Part shown: in pieces, positions 28,199 through 37,377 of the stretch
How the letters are laid out: each line of letters begins with the position of its first letter
Numbering within the stretch: position 1 is the first letter of the stretch
Origin: Blautia glucerasea
GTDB taxonomy: Bacteria; Bacillota; Clostridia; Lachnospirales; Lachnospiraceae
Assembly (NCBI RefSeq): GCF_013304385.1
Contig: NZ_JAAITU010000003.1
Coordinates: forward strand, 86,357-150,356
DNA: 64,000 nucleotides
Reading direction: 5' to 3'
Program-made: the position numbers and the translations under genes
Notes under the pieces: generated by a model
What the model was told of the DNA's origin: nothing
The model's input: only the letters and a program-made list of their open reading frames with translations
Databases searched by the model: none

Positions 28199-29188
28199 AT
28201 GCAGGACAGTTATGGCAGAACCATTGACTATATCAGGATTTCTGTAACAGATCAGTGCAATCTTCGGTGTATTTATTGTATGCCAGAAGGCTGTATACAA
28301 AAAGTGCCCAAACAGATGCTCAACGATGATCAGATCCTTATGCTGTGCAGGTGTTTTGCACAGCTTGGAGTGTCCAGAGTCAAGATCACAGGCGGTGAAC
28401 CTCTTTTGCGGCCTCAGGTTCCCGCACTTATTAAAGAAATAAGGCAGATTCCTGGGATACGCAGCGTTACTCTTACAACGAACGGGATTTTATTGAAAAA
28501 GTATCTTCCCCAGTTGGTAAAGGCAGGGCTTACAGGAGTCAATATCAGTATTGATTCCCTGAATTCCGCACATTATCAGCAGATCAGCGGCAGGGACAGG
28601 CTCCTTCCTGTTATGGACAGTCTGAAAGCAGCCTTATCTTATCCGGAACTTGTAACAAAGCTGAACTGTGTGCCTGTTTATGGAAAAAATCATCAGGATC
28701 TGGCAGATCTGGCTTTACTTGCCAAAGATCAGGACCTGCATGTACGTTTTATTGAAATGATGCCTATCGGATATGGGAAGGATTTTACCTGCTGCACAGA
28801 GGATCAGATTCTGATGCTTCTGGAAAAGAAGCTTCATACTCAGCTGATTCCTTATGAAGGCAGTCTGGGAAATGGTCCTGCCCATTATTATCAGGCACAG
28901 GGATTTAAAGGAAAAATCGGCTTCATCAGTGCAGTAAGCCATAAATTTTGCAGTCAGTGCAACCGGATCCGGCTGACCAGTGACGGATATCTGAAAACCT
29001 GTCTTCAGTATCAGGCAGGCTGTGATCTTATGCCTTACCTGCAAAAAGGGGCATCAGAAGAAATGCTGAAACAGCTGATCCTTAAGGCAGTAAAAGAAAA
29101 ACCTATGTGCCATCATTTCCTGGAAGAGCAAAAGGACGAAAGGAAAGAAAAGGAAGAACTAAGGGCTATGTGTGAGATTGGCGGATAA
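28199..29188 (+). CDS. moaA: GTP 3',8-cyclase MoaA
   Basis: A radical-SAM enzyme that starts molybdenum cofactor synthesis by rearranging GTP. 329 residues. The SAM cluster motif CNLRCIYC has its Cys at about 20, 24 and 27. ITGGEPLLRPQ and TTNGILL follow. A second Fe-S motif sits near the C-terminus (CSQCNRIRLTSDGYLKTC), and the protein ends in the functionally important Gly-Gly. The start is set by AGAAAGGAGG before 28199, since the longer frame runs back into tRNA-Sec. Proximity to selAB fits a selenium- and molybdenum-dependent enzyme elsewhere, such as formate or xanthine dehydrogenase. No other moa genes are in the window. Confidence 0.93.
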   Translation: MQDSYGRTIDYIRISVTDQCNLRCIYCMPEGCIQKVPKQMLNDDQILMLCRCFAQLGVSRVKITGGEPLLRPQVPALIKEIRQIPGIRSVTLTTNGILLKKYLPQLVKAGLTGVNISIDSLNSAHYQQISGRDRLLPVMDSLKAALSYPELVTKLNCVPVYGKNHQDLADLALLAKDQDLHVRFIEMMPIGYGKDFTCCTEDQILMLLEKKLHTQLIPYEGSLGNGPAHYYQAQGFKGKIGFISAVSHKFCSQCNRIRLTSDGYLKTCLQYQAGCDLMPYLQKGASEEMLKQLILKAVKEKPMCHHFLEEQKDERKEKEELRAMCEIGG

Positions 29189-29221
29189 CAGAATGCCGCC
29201 GGAGCATATAGAGGAATGCTA

Positions 29222-29251
29222 TTGACTTTTGCGCCTTGTTTTTAGTATAGT
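29222..29251 (+). promoter_or_regulatory. Promoter upstream of plsX
   Basis: TTGACT (29222-29227), an 18-bp spacer and TATAGT (29246-29251), about 100 bp before plsX, leaving a leader of roughly 90 nt. Confidence 0.6.
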
Positions 29252-29348
29252 AAGATACGGAGTAACTGTAAGCGTATGTTAGGACAGTTGGCCACAGGGA
29301 ATACTAAATCCAGGAAGCAGTTTCGCTTTTTTCAGGAGGTAATTATAA

Positions 29349-30377
29349 ATGTCAGAATTGGTAAAAGTAGTTGTAGATGCAATGGGAGGCGATTATGCAC
29401 CTCAGGAGCCTGTAAAGGCAGCCGTAGAAGCGGTTACGGAAAGAAAAGATATCCAGGTGATCCTGACAGGCATTGAGGATGAAGTGCATGCCCAGCTTGC
29501 GAAATATCCTGATTATCCTAAGGACAGGATCCAGGTGGTACCAGCCACAGAGGTGATTCAGACAGCTGAACCGCCGGTTATGGCCATCCAGAAGAAAAAG
29601 GATTCTTCACTTGTAGTAGGACTTAAGATGGTAAAGCGCCAGGAGGCAGATGCATTTGTATCTTGTGGAAGTACAGGTGCCATTCTTGTTGGAGGTCAGG
29701 TACTTGTAGGCAGACTTAAAGGAGTAGAGCGGCCGCCTTTGGCACCTCTGATTCCTACAGAGAAGGGAGTTTCCCTTTTGATCGACTGCGGTGCTACAGT
29801 TGATGCCAGATCTTCCCATCTGGTACAGTTTGCCAAAATGGGATCTATTTACATGGAGAATGTAGTGGGGATCAAGAATCCCAAAGTAGCCATCGTGAAT
29901 ATTGGTGCAGAGGAAGAAAAGGGAAATGCACTTGTAAAAGAGACATTTCCCCTTTTGAAGGCATGCCCTGGTATTAATTTTATCGGAAGCATTGAAGCAA
30001 GGGATATTCCTTCCGGATATGCAGATGTAGTGGTATGCGAAGCCTTTGTAGGCAATGTGATCCTGAAGCTTTATGAAGGGCTTGCAGGCACACTGATGAA
30101 GAAGATCAAAGGCGGCCTGATGTCCAGTTTCCGCAGCAAGCTGGGGGCACTTCTGATCAAGCCTGCACTTAAGAAGACCCTGAAATCCTTTGATGTGACA
30201 GAGCATGGCGGAGCACCGCTTCTTGGTCTTAAAGGGCTTGTGGTTAAATGTCATGGAAGTGCCAGATCCATAGAGATCAAAAACGGGATTTTCCAGTGTG
30301 TTCAGTTTAAACAGCAGCGGATCAATGAAAAGATCGGGGAACATATTCTGGAGATGGCTGATACATCTAAAGAGTAA
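29349..30377 (+). CDS. plsX: Phosphate acyltransferase PlsX
   Basis: Makes acyl-phosphate from acyl-ACP for phospholipid synthesis. 342 residues with the N-terminal VVVDAMGGDYAPQEPVKAA, the VSCGSTGAILVGG loop, PPLAPLIPT, LIDCGATVDARSSHLVQFA and the C-terminal HGGAPLLGLKGLVVKCHG, all diagnostic of PlsX. AGGAGGTAATTATAA precedes the ATG. In related genomes acpP commonly lies between plsX and rnc. Here that space holds the structured RNA element instead. Confidence 0.95.
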   Translation: MSELVKVVVDAMGGDYAPQEPVKAAVEAVTERKDIQVILTGIEDEVHAQLAKYPDYPKDRIQVVPATEVIQTAEPPVMAIQKKKDSSLVVGLKMVKRQEADAFVSCGSTGAILVGGQVLVGRLKGVERPPLAPLIPTEKGVSLLIDCGATVDARSSHLVQFAKMGSIYMENVVGIKNPKVAIVNIGAEEEKGNALVKETFPLLKACPGINFIGSIEARDIPSGYADVVVCEAFVGNVILKLYEGLAGTLMKKIKGGLMSSFRSKLGALLIKPALKKTLKSFDVTEHGGAPLLGLKGLVVKCHGSARSIEIKNGIFQCVQFKQQRINEKIGEHILEMADTSKE

Positions 30378-30379
30378 GG

Positions 30380-30560
30380 ATAACAGCTGGGAGATGACTC
30401 CCACCTCTATAGGTGGTGAGCAACAAGCTGGTATCAGTGGTGGGAGTCAATCCCCCAGCTGTTATAGCCTCCGGCAGGATTGCAGAGGTGCGCAGGAGAA
30501 GTATGTCATGCAATTGCATGACGCGCACCTCGCAGCAAGAATGCCGAGGCATTCTTGAGA
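30380..30560 (+). ncRNA. Structured RNA element, copy B
   Basis: The outer stem ATAACAGCTGGG/CCCAGCTGTTAT (30380-30391 with 30454-30465) encloses a core with GACTCCCACC...GTGGGAGTC shared with copy A. CTCCGGCAGGATT follows, then GC, a bulged A, and the 9-bp helix GAGGTGCGC/GCGCACCTC (30485-30493 with 30523-30531). Inside is the 18-bp palindrome GTCATGCAATTGCATGAC (30505-30522). The terminal hairpin AAGAATGCC/GGCATTCTT (30537-30556) closes it. Nearly every stem differs from copy A in sequence yet still pairs, which argues for a functional RNA. It lies between plsX and rnc, about 110 nt before rnc, on the same strand. Confidence 0.72.
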
Positions 30561-30671
30561 AGGGATTGCCGGTTTTGGGGACAGCCTGGAACGGCAGCCC
30601 TTTCTTGTGTGTAGCAGGAAATTATTCAGTAATGTTTGCAATAGGATGATTTATTATAATAAGGAGATAAT

Positions 30672-31355
30672 ATGGAGACGAATTTAACGGAATTGGAGAG
30701 CAGGATCGGGTACAGCTTTAAAGATAAAACCCTTCTTGTGAAAGCCTTGACCCATAGCTCTTATGCAAATGAAAAAAAGCTTGGAAAAGGAGGCTGTAAT
30801 GAACGGCTGGAATTCTTAGGAGATGCAGTGCTGGAACTGATCAGCAGTCATTTTCTTTTTGAAAAATATCCAAAGCTTCCGGAAGGAGAATTAACAAAGA
30901 AACGTGCAAGCCTGGTATGTGAGCCAAGCCTTGCATTTTGTGCAAGGGATTTTGAGTTGCCTAAGTATCTGCTCCTTGGCAGAGGAGAGGAACTTACAGG
31001 AGGACGGAACAGGGATTCTATTGTCTCAGATGCAACAGAGGCTCTTCTTGGGGCTATTTATCTGGACGGTGGTTTTGCTAATGCAAAGGAGTTTGTATTG
31101 GATTTTATACTGAATGACCTGGAGCATAAGCAGCTCTTTTATGATAGCAAGACCATCCTGCAGGAAATTGTCCAGGAGAATCTGAGTCATGGAGTAGAAT
31201 ACCGCCTTGTGGGAGAATCAGGACCGGATCACAACAAAAGTTTTACAGTGGAAGTGCTGGTGAATGACCAGGTAATGGGACAGGGCACCGGACACACCAA
31301 GAAAGCTGCAGAGCAGGCAGCTGCTTATGAGGCAATCCGAAAACTGAGAAAATAA
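30672..31355 (+). CDS. rnc: Ribonuclease III
   Basis: Cleaves double-stranded RNA in rRNA precursors and regulatory duplexes. 227 residues. The catalytic signature NERLEFLGDAVLEL lies near residues 41-54, with a second acidic cluster at SDATEALLGAIYLDGG. The C-terminal third is a double-strand RNA-binding domain (EYRLVGESGPDHNKSFTVEV ... GTGHTKKAAEQAAAYEAI). The ribosome site is TAAGGAGATAAT. smc starts 17 bp downstream. An RNase III target-like structured RNA lies directly upstream (copy B). Confidence 0.96.
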   Translation: METNLTELESRIGYSFKDKTLLVKALTHSSYANEKKLGKGGCNERLEFLGDAVLELISSHFLFEKYPKLPEGELTKKRASLVCEPSLAFCARDFELPKYLLLGRGEELTGGRNRDSIVSDATEALLGAIYLDGGFANAKEFVLDFILNDLEHKQLFYDSKTILQEIVQENLSHGVEYRLVGESGPDHNKSFTVEVLVNDQVMGQGTGHTKKAAEQAAAYEAIRKLRK

Positions 31356-31372
31356 AGGGCCATAGGTAAAAT

Positions 31373-34300
31373 ATGTACTTAAAAAATATTGAAGTGCAAG
31401 GATTTAAATCATTTGCACAGAAGATCAATTTTGAATTTCACAATGGCATTACTGGTATTGTAGGGCCTAACGGCAGCGGAAAAAGCAATGTTGGTGATGC
31501 AGTACGCTGGGTTCTTGGAGAACAGAGTGCCAAGCAGCTTCGAGGCGGCAATATGCAGGATGTTATTTTCTCAGGAACAGAGACAAGAAAGCCATTAAGC
31601 TTTGCCTCCGTTGCCATTACGCTGGATAACAGTGACCATAAGCTGCCAGTGGAGTTTAATGAGGTAACAGTTACAAGGCGTTTGTACCGCTCCGGTGAAA
31701 GTGAATATCTGATCAACGGCAGTGCATGCAGGTTGAAAGACATTAATGAGATGTTTTATGATACCGGTATCGGAAAGGAAGGCTATTCCATTATCGGACA
31801 GGGGCAGATCGACAAGATCTTAAGCGGAAAGCCAGAGGATCGAAGAGAACTGTTTGATGAGGCAGCAGGAATCGTCAAGTATAAACGCAGGAAAAATACC
31901 ACCATCAAAAAGCTGGAGGATGAACAACAGAATCTGGTTCGTGTAACCGATATCTTAAGCGAGCTTACCAAGCAGCTTGGACCTTTGGAACGTCAGTCTG
32001 AAACGGCAAGGATCTATTTAGCGAAAAGGGACAGCTTAAGGGAACTGGATGTAAATATGTTCCTTTTGGAAAGCCGGCAGACAGAAAAGGATCTGTTGGT
32101 GTTAAGAGAGAAGAATGAAACAGCATCTGTACAGCTTGAAGATACCAACAGAGAATACCAGCATACAAAGGTAGAGTATGACCGTCTGGAGCAGGAACTG
32201 GAAGAACTGAATCAGCAGATGGATGAGCTGAGGGAAAAGACCCAGCAAAATGCGTTGCAAAAGCAGCAGTTGGAAGGCCAGATCAATGTTTTAAACGAGC
32301 AGATCCAGGCAGGCTTGCAAAGTGATACACATTTTAAGAACCGTCTGGAAATTGTGGAAGAGGATCTGAAGCAGAGACAGCAGGCCAGATCTGAAGTAGA
32401 AGAAGAGAAGGGATCTCTTCATACCATTGTAAAAGAAGCTCAGAAACGGCTGACAGACCAGGAAGACAGACTGCATACGGTGCAGGAACAGATCTCCCAG
32501 TGTGAAAGTGCAGTAGAAGACGGCAAGAACGAGATCATAGAGATCTTGAATTCCAGAGCTACCACAAAAGGAAAGGCTCAGAGATTTGATACTTTGATGG
32601 AGCAGGTGGGGATTCGTAAGGCAGAAGTAAATCAACACATTCTTCACCTGAAAAGTGAGGAAGCCCAGCAGAAGACCATTCGGGCAAAAGCCCAGTCAGA
32701 GTATGACCAGATCACAGAAGAGATCCATCAGATCGATCAGAAGTCCAGACAGATGGACCAGCAGGTACATAGTCTTAGTGAAGATCTGAAAAAACAGACC
32801 ACACAGCTGGAGATCAGTCAGACCGCCTACCACAGGGAAGCATCCAGGCTGGAATCCTTGCGGAATATTACAGAACGCTATGACGGATATGGCAACAGTA
32901 TCCGCAGGGTCATGGAGCAGAAAGACCGGGTATCCGGCATCCGTGGTGTGGTAGCAGATCTGATCCAGGTTAACAAAGAGTATGAGATTGCCATTGAGAC
33001 AGCCCTTGGAGGAAGTATCCAGAATATTGTTACTGACAATGAGCAGACTGCAAAAAGGATGATCGAATACCTGAAGAAGAACCGTTTCGGTCGTGCCACA
33101 TTTCTCCCTTTGAACAGCATTAATACAAGAGGGGAGTTCAGTCAGAAAGATGCATTAAAGGAGGCGGGTGTGATAGGCCTGGCTTCTGATCTGGTTACCA
33201 CAGAGAAAGAATATACAGGGCTTACCAGATACCTTCTTGGCAGAGTCCTGGTAGTGGATCAGATTGACCATGCAATTGCCATTGCAAAAAAGTATCACCA
33301 CAGCCTGCGTATGGTAACCATTGAGGGAGAATCCTTAAGTCCGGGCGGGTCCATGACAGGTGGTGCGTTTAAGAATAACAGCAATCTTCTGGGAAGGCGC
33401 AGGGAGATCGAGGAACTGGAAGGAAAGGTGGCTGCCCAAAAGGAAGAGGTAAGCCGTCTGGCTGCTTCTATGGAAGAGAACAGGCATAACCGCAATCAGC
33501 TCCGTGAGCAGATTTCACAGCTGCAGGAACAGCTGCGCAGCAAATACGTAGCACAGAATACTGCAAAAATGAATCTGGTACAGCTAAATGATAAAGAGCA
33601 GGAGATCCGTGATGGATATGAAAGAATCCGTCTGGATCAGGAGCAGATCCGCAGACAGATAAGTGAGATCAAGCAGGATCATGACAAGATCGATGAAGAA
33701 TTAAAAGCTTCCAGACAAGATGAGAAAGAACTGGAAACCTATATCGAGACAAGGCAGAAGGAACTGGAAGAATGGAAAAATGAAGAAAGTTCAGTACAAA
33801 GAAAGCTGGAAGATCTTCGTCTGGAAGCATCTACCACCCAGCAGAAAGAAAGCTTTGCATCTGAGAATCTTTCCCGTCTTATTTCTGAGATCCAAGGACT
33901 TGTGCAGGAAAAACAGACTATTTTGGAAACCCTGAAGCAGGGAAATCAGGAGATGGAAAATAAGCGCAGATCTGTGGAAGAGCTGAAAGAAGCAGTGTCC
34001 GGATTTGGCGGCCAGGAAGAGGCAGACAGACAGCAGCTGGAGAATTGGCAGAAAGAAAAGGATCTGAAAAATACCAGCCATAAAGCCTTTTTTGAAAAAA
34101 GGGATCATTTGTCCGGCCAGATTTCCTTGCTAGATAAAGAATGCTTCCGCCTGAAAAGCCAGATGGAAAAGCTGGAGGAAAGCCGGGAGGCTCAGATTTC
34201 CTATATGTGGGAGGAGTATGAGATCACACCTAACAATGCTCTTCAATATCGAAAGGAAGAATATACAGACCTGAAGGAAATGAAGAAGCAGATCACACAG

Positions 34301-34933
34301 TTAAAGGATGAGATCAGAAAGCTTGGTTCTGTAAACGTAAATGCTATTGAGGATTATAAAAATCTTCAGGAACGTCATGCATTCCTTTCCGGCCAGTATG
34401 AGGATCTGAAAAAAGCAGAGGCTCAGCTTGAAAATATTATCCGGGAATTGGATGAAGGCATGCGTCAGCAGTTTTCCGAAAAATTCAGAGATATCCAGAG
34501 AGAGTTTGACAAAGCCTTCAAGGAATTGTTTGGGGGAGGCAAGGGTACTCTGGAATTGGAAGAAGATGTGGATATCCTGGAAGCTGGCATTAAGATTATT
34601 TCCCAGCCACCAGGCAAGAAGCTGCAGAATATGATGCAGCTGTCCGGTGGTGAGAAGGCATTGACTGCAATTGCCCTTTTATTTGCAATCCAGAACCTGA
34701 AGCCTTCACCGTTCTGTCTTCTTGATGAGATCGAGGCAGCCCTGGATGATTCCAATGTAGGAAGGTTTGCCGGGTATTTGCAGAAGTTGACGAAGAACAC
34801 GCAGTTTATTATAATAACACATAGAAGGGGAACTATGAATGCAGCAGACAGACTGTACGGTATCACCATGCAGGAAAAAGGAGTATCCACTCTTGTGTCT
34901 GTTGACCTTGTGGAGAACCAGCTAACGCAGTAA
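31373..34933 (+). CDS. smc: Chromosome segregation protein SMC
   Basis: The condensin ATPase that organises and separates chromosomes. 1186 residues. The N-terminal head has Walker A GPNGSGKSN (about 32-40). Long coiled coils (about 170-500 and 670-1000) flank a hinge (about 515-640, with the Gly-rich ESLSPGGSMTGGAF). The C-terminal head has signature LSGGEKALTAIALLFA and Walker B CLLDEIEAALDD. It is part of the rnc-smc-ftsY operon common to Firmicutes, with 14 bp to ftsY. Confidence 0.97.
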   Translation: MYLKNIEVQGFKSFAQKINFEFHNGITGIVGPNGSGKSNVGDAVRWVLGEQSAKQLRGGNMQDVIFSGTETRKPLSFASVAITLDNSDHKLPVEFNEVTVTRRLYRSGESEYLINGSACRLKDINEMFYDTGIGKEGYSIIGQGQIDKILSGKPEDRRELFDEAAGIVKYKRRKNTTIKKLEDEQQNLVRVTDILSELTKQLGPLERQSETARIYLAKRDSLRELDVNMFLLESRQTEKDLLVLREKNETASVQLEDTNREYQHTKVEYDRLEQELEELNQQMDELREKTQQNALQKQQLEGQINVLNEQIQAGLQSDTHFKNRLEIVEEDLKQRQQARSEVEEEKGSLHTIVKEAQKRLTDQEDRLHTVQEQISQCESAVEDGKNEIIEILNSRATTKGKAQRFDTLMEQVGIRKAEVNQHILHLKSEEAQQKTIRAKAQSEYDQITEEIHQIDQKSRQMDQQVHSLSEDLKKQTTQLEISQTAYHREASRLESLRNITERYDGYGNSIRRVMEQKDRVSGIRGVVADLIQVNKEYEIAIETALGGSIQNIVTDNEQTAKRMIEYLKKNRFGRATFLPLNSINTRGEFSQKDALKEAGVIGLASDLVTTEKEYTGLTRYLLGRVLVVDQIDHAIAIAKKYHHSLRMVTIEGESLSPGGSMTGGAFKNNSNLLGRRREIEELEGKVAAQKEEVSRLAASMEENRHNRNQLREQISQLQEQLRSKYVAQNTAKMNLVQLNDKEQEIRDGYERIRLDQEQIRRQISEIKQDHDKIDEELKASRQDEKELETYIETRQKELEEWKNEESSVQRKLEDLRLEASTTQQKESFASENLSRLISEIQGLVQEKQTILETLKQGNQEMENKRRSVEELKEAVSGFGGQEEADRQQLENWQKEKDLKNTSHKAFFEKRDHLSGQISLLDKECFRLKSQMEKLEESREAQISYMWEEYEITPNNALQYRKEEYTDLKEMKKQITQLKDEIRKLGSVNVNAIEDYKNLQERHAFLSGQYEDLKKAEAQLENIIRELDEGMRQQFSEKFRDIQREFDKAFKELFGGGKGTLELEEDVDILEAGIKIISQPPGKKLQNMMQLSGGEKALTAIALLFAIQNLKPSPFCLLDEIEAALDDSNVGRFAGYLQKLTKNTQFIIITHRRGTMNAADRLYGITMQEKGVSTLVSVDLVENQLTQ

Positions 34934-34947
34934 GGAGGGAATGGGAT

Positions 34948-35910
34948 ATGGCAGAGGAGAAAAAAGGCTTTTTTAAAAGGCTTGTAAGTGGTCTTACCAA
35001 GACCCGTGACAACATTGTGAAAGGGTTTGACTCCCTTTTCAGCGGATATTCCAGTATTGATGATGATTTTTACGAGGAGCTGGAGGAGATCCTGATCATG
35101 GGAGATATTGGGATCAATGCCACTACAGCTATTCTTGAAAATCTGAAAAATCAGGTAGAAGAGAAGCATATCAAGGATCCTATGGAGTGCAAGGAACTTC
35201 TCATCGACAGTATTAAAGAACAGATGTATGTGGACAGCACAGACTATGAATTTGAGAATCGTAAGTCAGTGATCCTGGTGATCGGTGTAAATGGTGTGGG
35301 CAAGACTACATCTGTAGGTAAGCTGGCAGGTAAATTAAAGGATCAGGGGAAGAGAGTGATCCTTGCAGCAGCAGATACCTTCCGTGCAGCAGCGGGAGAA
35401 CAGCTGACCCAGTGGGCCAATCGTGCAGGTGTGGATATTATCGGTGGCCAGTCAGGAGCAGATCCTGCTTCAGTAGTATATGATGCAGTGGCTGCAGCAA
35501 AAGCAAGAAATGCTGACGTGCTGATCTGTGACACAGCAGGACGTCTTCACAATAAGAAGAATCTGATGGAAGAGCTTCGTAAGATTTACCGGATTCTTGA
35601 GAAAGAATATCCGGAAGCATATTTGGAGACTTTGGTTGTATTGGATGGCACCACAGGACAGAATGCTCTTGTACAGGCTAGACAGTTTGCTGAAGTTGCC
35701 AATGTAAACGGGATCATCCTTACCAAGCTTGACGGTACAGCCAAAGGTGGTATTGCAGTGGCAATCCAGTCTGAACTGGATATTCCGGTCAAATATATCG
35801 GTGTAGGTGAGAGTATTGATGATCTGCAGAAATTTGATGCCAACGAATTTGTAAATGCATTGTTCAATGTTGATGAAAGAGCCCGAAGCAACGGAGAAGA
35901 TAATGAATAA
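34948..35910 (+). CDS. ftsY: Signal recognition particle receptor FtsY
   Basis: The GTPase receptor that docks ribosome-SRP complexes at the membrane. 320 residues: a short charged N-terminal region (about 30), the NG domain with GVNGVGKTTSVGKLAG, DTFRAAAGEQL, the G3 motif DTAGRLHNKKNLM and G4 TKLDGTAKGG. The acidic A domain seen in enteric FtsY is absent, as usual in Firmicutes. It acts with Ffh, encoded 3.6 kb downstream. Confidence 0.96.
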   Translation: MAEEKKGFFKRLVSGLTKTRDNIVKGFDSLFSGYSSIDDDFYEELEEILIMGDIGINATTAILENLKNQVEEKHIKDPMECKELLIDSIKEQMYVDSTDYEFENRKSVILVIGVNGVGKTTSVGKLAGKLKDQGKRVILAAADTFRAAAGEQLTQWANRAGVDIIGGQSGADPASVVYDAVAAAKARNADVLICDTAGRLHNKKNLMEELRKIYRILEKEYPEAYLETLVVLDGTTGQNALVQARQFAEVANVNGIILTKLDGTAKGGIAVAIQSELDIPVKYIGVGESIDDLQKFDANEFVNALFNVDERARSNGEDNE

Positions 35911-35938
35911 ACACGGGATCGTGTAAGGAGGTAGAATA

Positions 35939-37129
35939 ATGAAAAAAACATGGAGAAATATCTGTTTTCTGCTGCTTGCAGTACTGATTCTGGCTGGATA
36001 TCCTCAGATAACACATGCGGCAGTATCTGAAGCTTATGGAGATTATACCGTTTATAATGTGACCGAATACGGGGCAGACCCTACAGGAGCACAGGCCTGT
36101 GATGCAGCTATTTCATCTGCTTTACGTGCAGCAAGAAAAAACAGTGGTAAAAAACTGCTTTATTTTCCAGCAGGATCTTATACAGTCCACGGTACGGTAA
36201 AACTTGCATCCAGGATGGTGCTGGCTGCTGATGAGCAGACGGTTGTAACAGGTACAGGCAGCAAGCTGATCAACCTGACCGGGGCTTCCGGTGCAGTGAT
36301 AGATGGCGGTACCTGGAGAGGAAGGGCGGGTTCTACTGTTATTTCAGGCAACAGCGGATCTGATATCCGTCTTCTTAATATGAATGTGGAATCAGGATTG
36401 AATGGTATTAAATTACGTGCAACGACCGCATACCTGGAAAATGTAACCATTTCCAAGAGTACCAGCATTGGTATGGGACTGTCTGGTCAATGTCAGGTTA
36501 CAGCCAAAGGCTGCAAGATCCTGAATAATGGTTCTGGTTATCCAAAGCAGGGACTGGGACATGGAGTAGGCGTATATGAGAAATCTGTTTTCAATATTTC
36601 CGGTTCCCAGCTGAATGGCAACCGTGAATGTGGCATTTCCGTAAAGAATGGTACAGCGTCTGTTACAAATTGTAAGCTTTACAATAATGGACGTCATGGT
36701 CTTGGTACAGCCCTTGTGTGCAATGTGACAATGACCAATTGTGACATTTACAAAAACGGATTGAAAGACAAACATGATGGGGTTATCCTTGTTGGCGGTT
36801 CTAAAGGAACTTTTACAAATTGTAAATTCCGTGCCAATGCAGCAACAGGGCTTCTGGTAAACGACAGTAATACCCGTGCGGTGATCAAGAAGTGTATTTT
36901 CAAGAATAATAAGGCACACAATATTTACAGTGAAAACCTGAAATCCGGTAAGGTAAGCCTGGTGATCGACAGCTGCAGCTTTTACAAATGTAAAACATCT
37001 GATTCTGTAAGGATCCATGTAAATAAAAAATCTGCTTACAGTCTTAAGATCAAAGGAAAAAACAAGTATTACAAAGTAAAGCCAAAATATACTTTCTGGA
37101 TAAAAAACAAGCTTACTTATAAAAACTAA
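35939..37129 (+). CDS. Secreted right-handed beta-helix protein
   Basis: 396 residues with a clear signal peptide (MKKTWRN start, LLLAVLILAGY core, probable cleavage after THA). The mature part begins like pectate-lyase/tailspike folds (YNVTEYGADPTGAQACDAAISSAL) and then shows repeated parallel beta-helix rungs: ISGNSG, ISKSTSIGMGLSGQC, LYNNGRHGLG, IYKNGLKDKHDG. Such proteins bind or cleave polysaccharides outside the cell. No catalytic residues can be assigned, so function remains open. The last coding residues (KNKLTYKN) are written by the first unit of a 19-bp tandem repeat that continues past the stop. Confidence 0.8.
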   Translation: MKKTWRNICFLLLAVLILAGYPQITHAAVSEAYGDYTVYNVTEYGADPTGAQACDAAISSALRAARKNSGKKLLYFPAGSYTVHGTVKLASRMVLAADEQTVVTGTGSKLINLTGASGAVIDGGTWRGRAGSTVISGNSGSDIRLLNMNVESGLNGIKLRATTAYLENVTISKSTSIGMGLSGQCQVTAKGCKILNNGSGYPKQGLGHGVGVYEKSVFNISGSQLNGNRECGISVKNGTASVTNCKLYNNGRHGLGTALVCNVTMTNCDIYKNGLKDKHDGVILVGGSKGTFTNCKFRANAATGLLVNDSNTRAVIKKCIFKNNKAHNIYSENLKSGKVSLVIDSCSFYKCKTSDSVRIHVNKKSAYSLKIKGKNKYYKVKPKYTFWIKNKLTYKN

Positions 37130-37260
37130 GCTTACTTATAAAAACTAAGCTTACTTATAAAAATTAAGCCTACTTATAAAAACTAAACTTACTTATCAAA
37201 ACTAAATTATTCATAAAAACCAAACTTATCTGTAAAAACTAAATTTACTTAAAAAACTAA
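37102..37260 (+). repeat. 19-bp tandem repeat, about 8-9 units
   Basis: Units of the type AAAAACTAAGCTTACTTAT begin at 37102, 37121, 37140, 37159, 37178, 37197, 37215, 37234 and 37252. Units 37121 and 37140 are identical, and later units drift. The beta-helix gene ends inside the second unit, using its CTAA as stop. Confidence 0.9.
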
Positions 37261-37377
37261 TGTAACTGTTCTTTATGGGCATAGTTATGATTTGCTGCAA
37301 AATGATGTTGGGGGTAAAAGCCTCCAACGATGATACTAAATTAAAATTCTGCTGACGGCAGACGAGGAGGAAGCACA

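Noticed and set aside
29607..30404. 265-residue minus-strand ORF over plsX
   Set aside because: Mirror of plsX coding sequence; no start signal or recognisable domain.
30298..30649. Short ORFs between plsX and rnc, considered as acpP
   Set aside because: None has the acyl carrier Asp-Ser-Leu motif, and they follow the repeat structure of element B.
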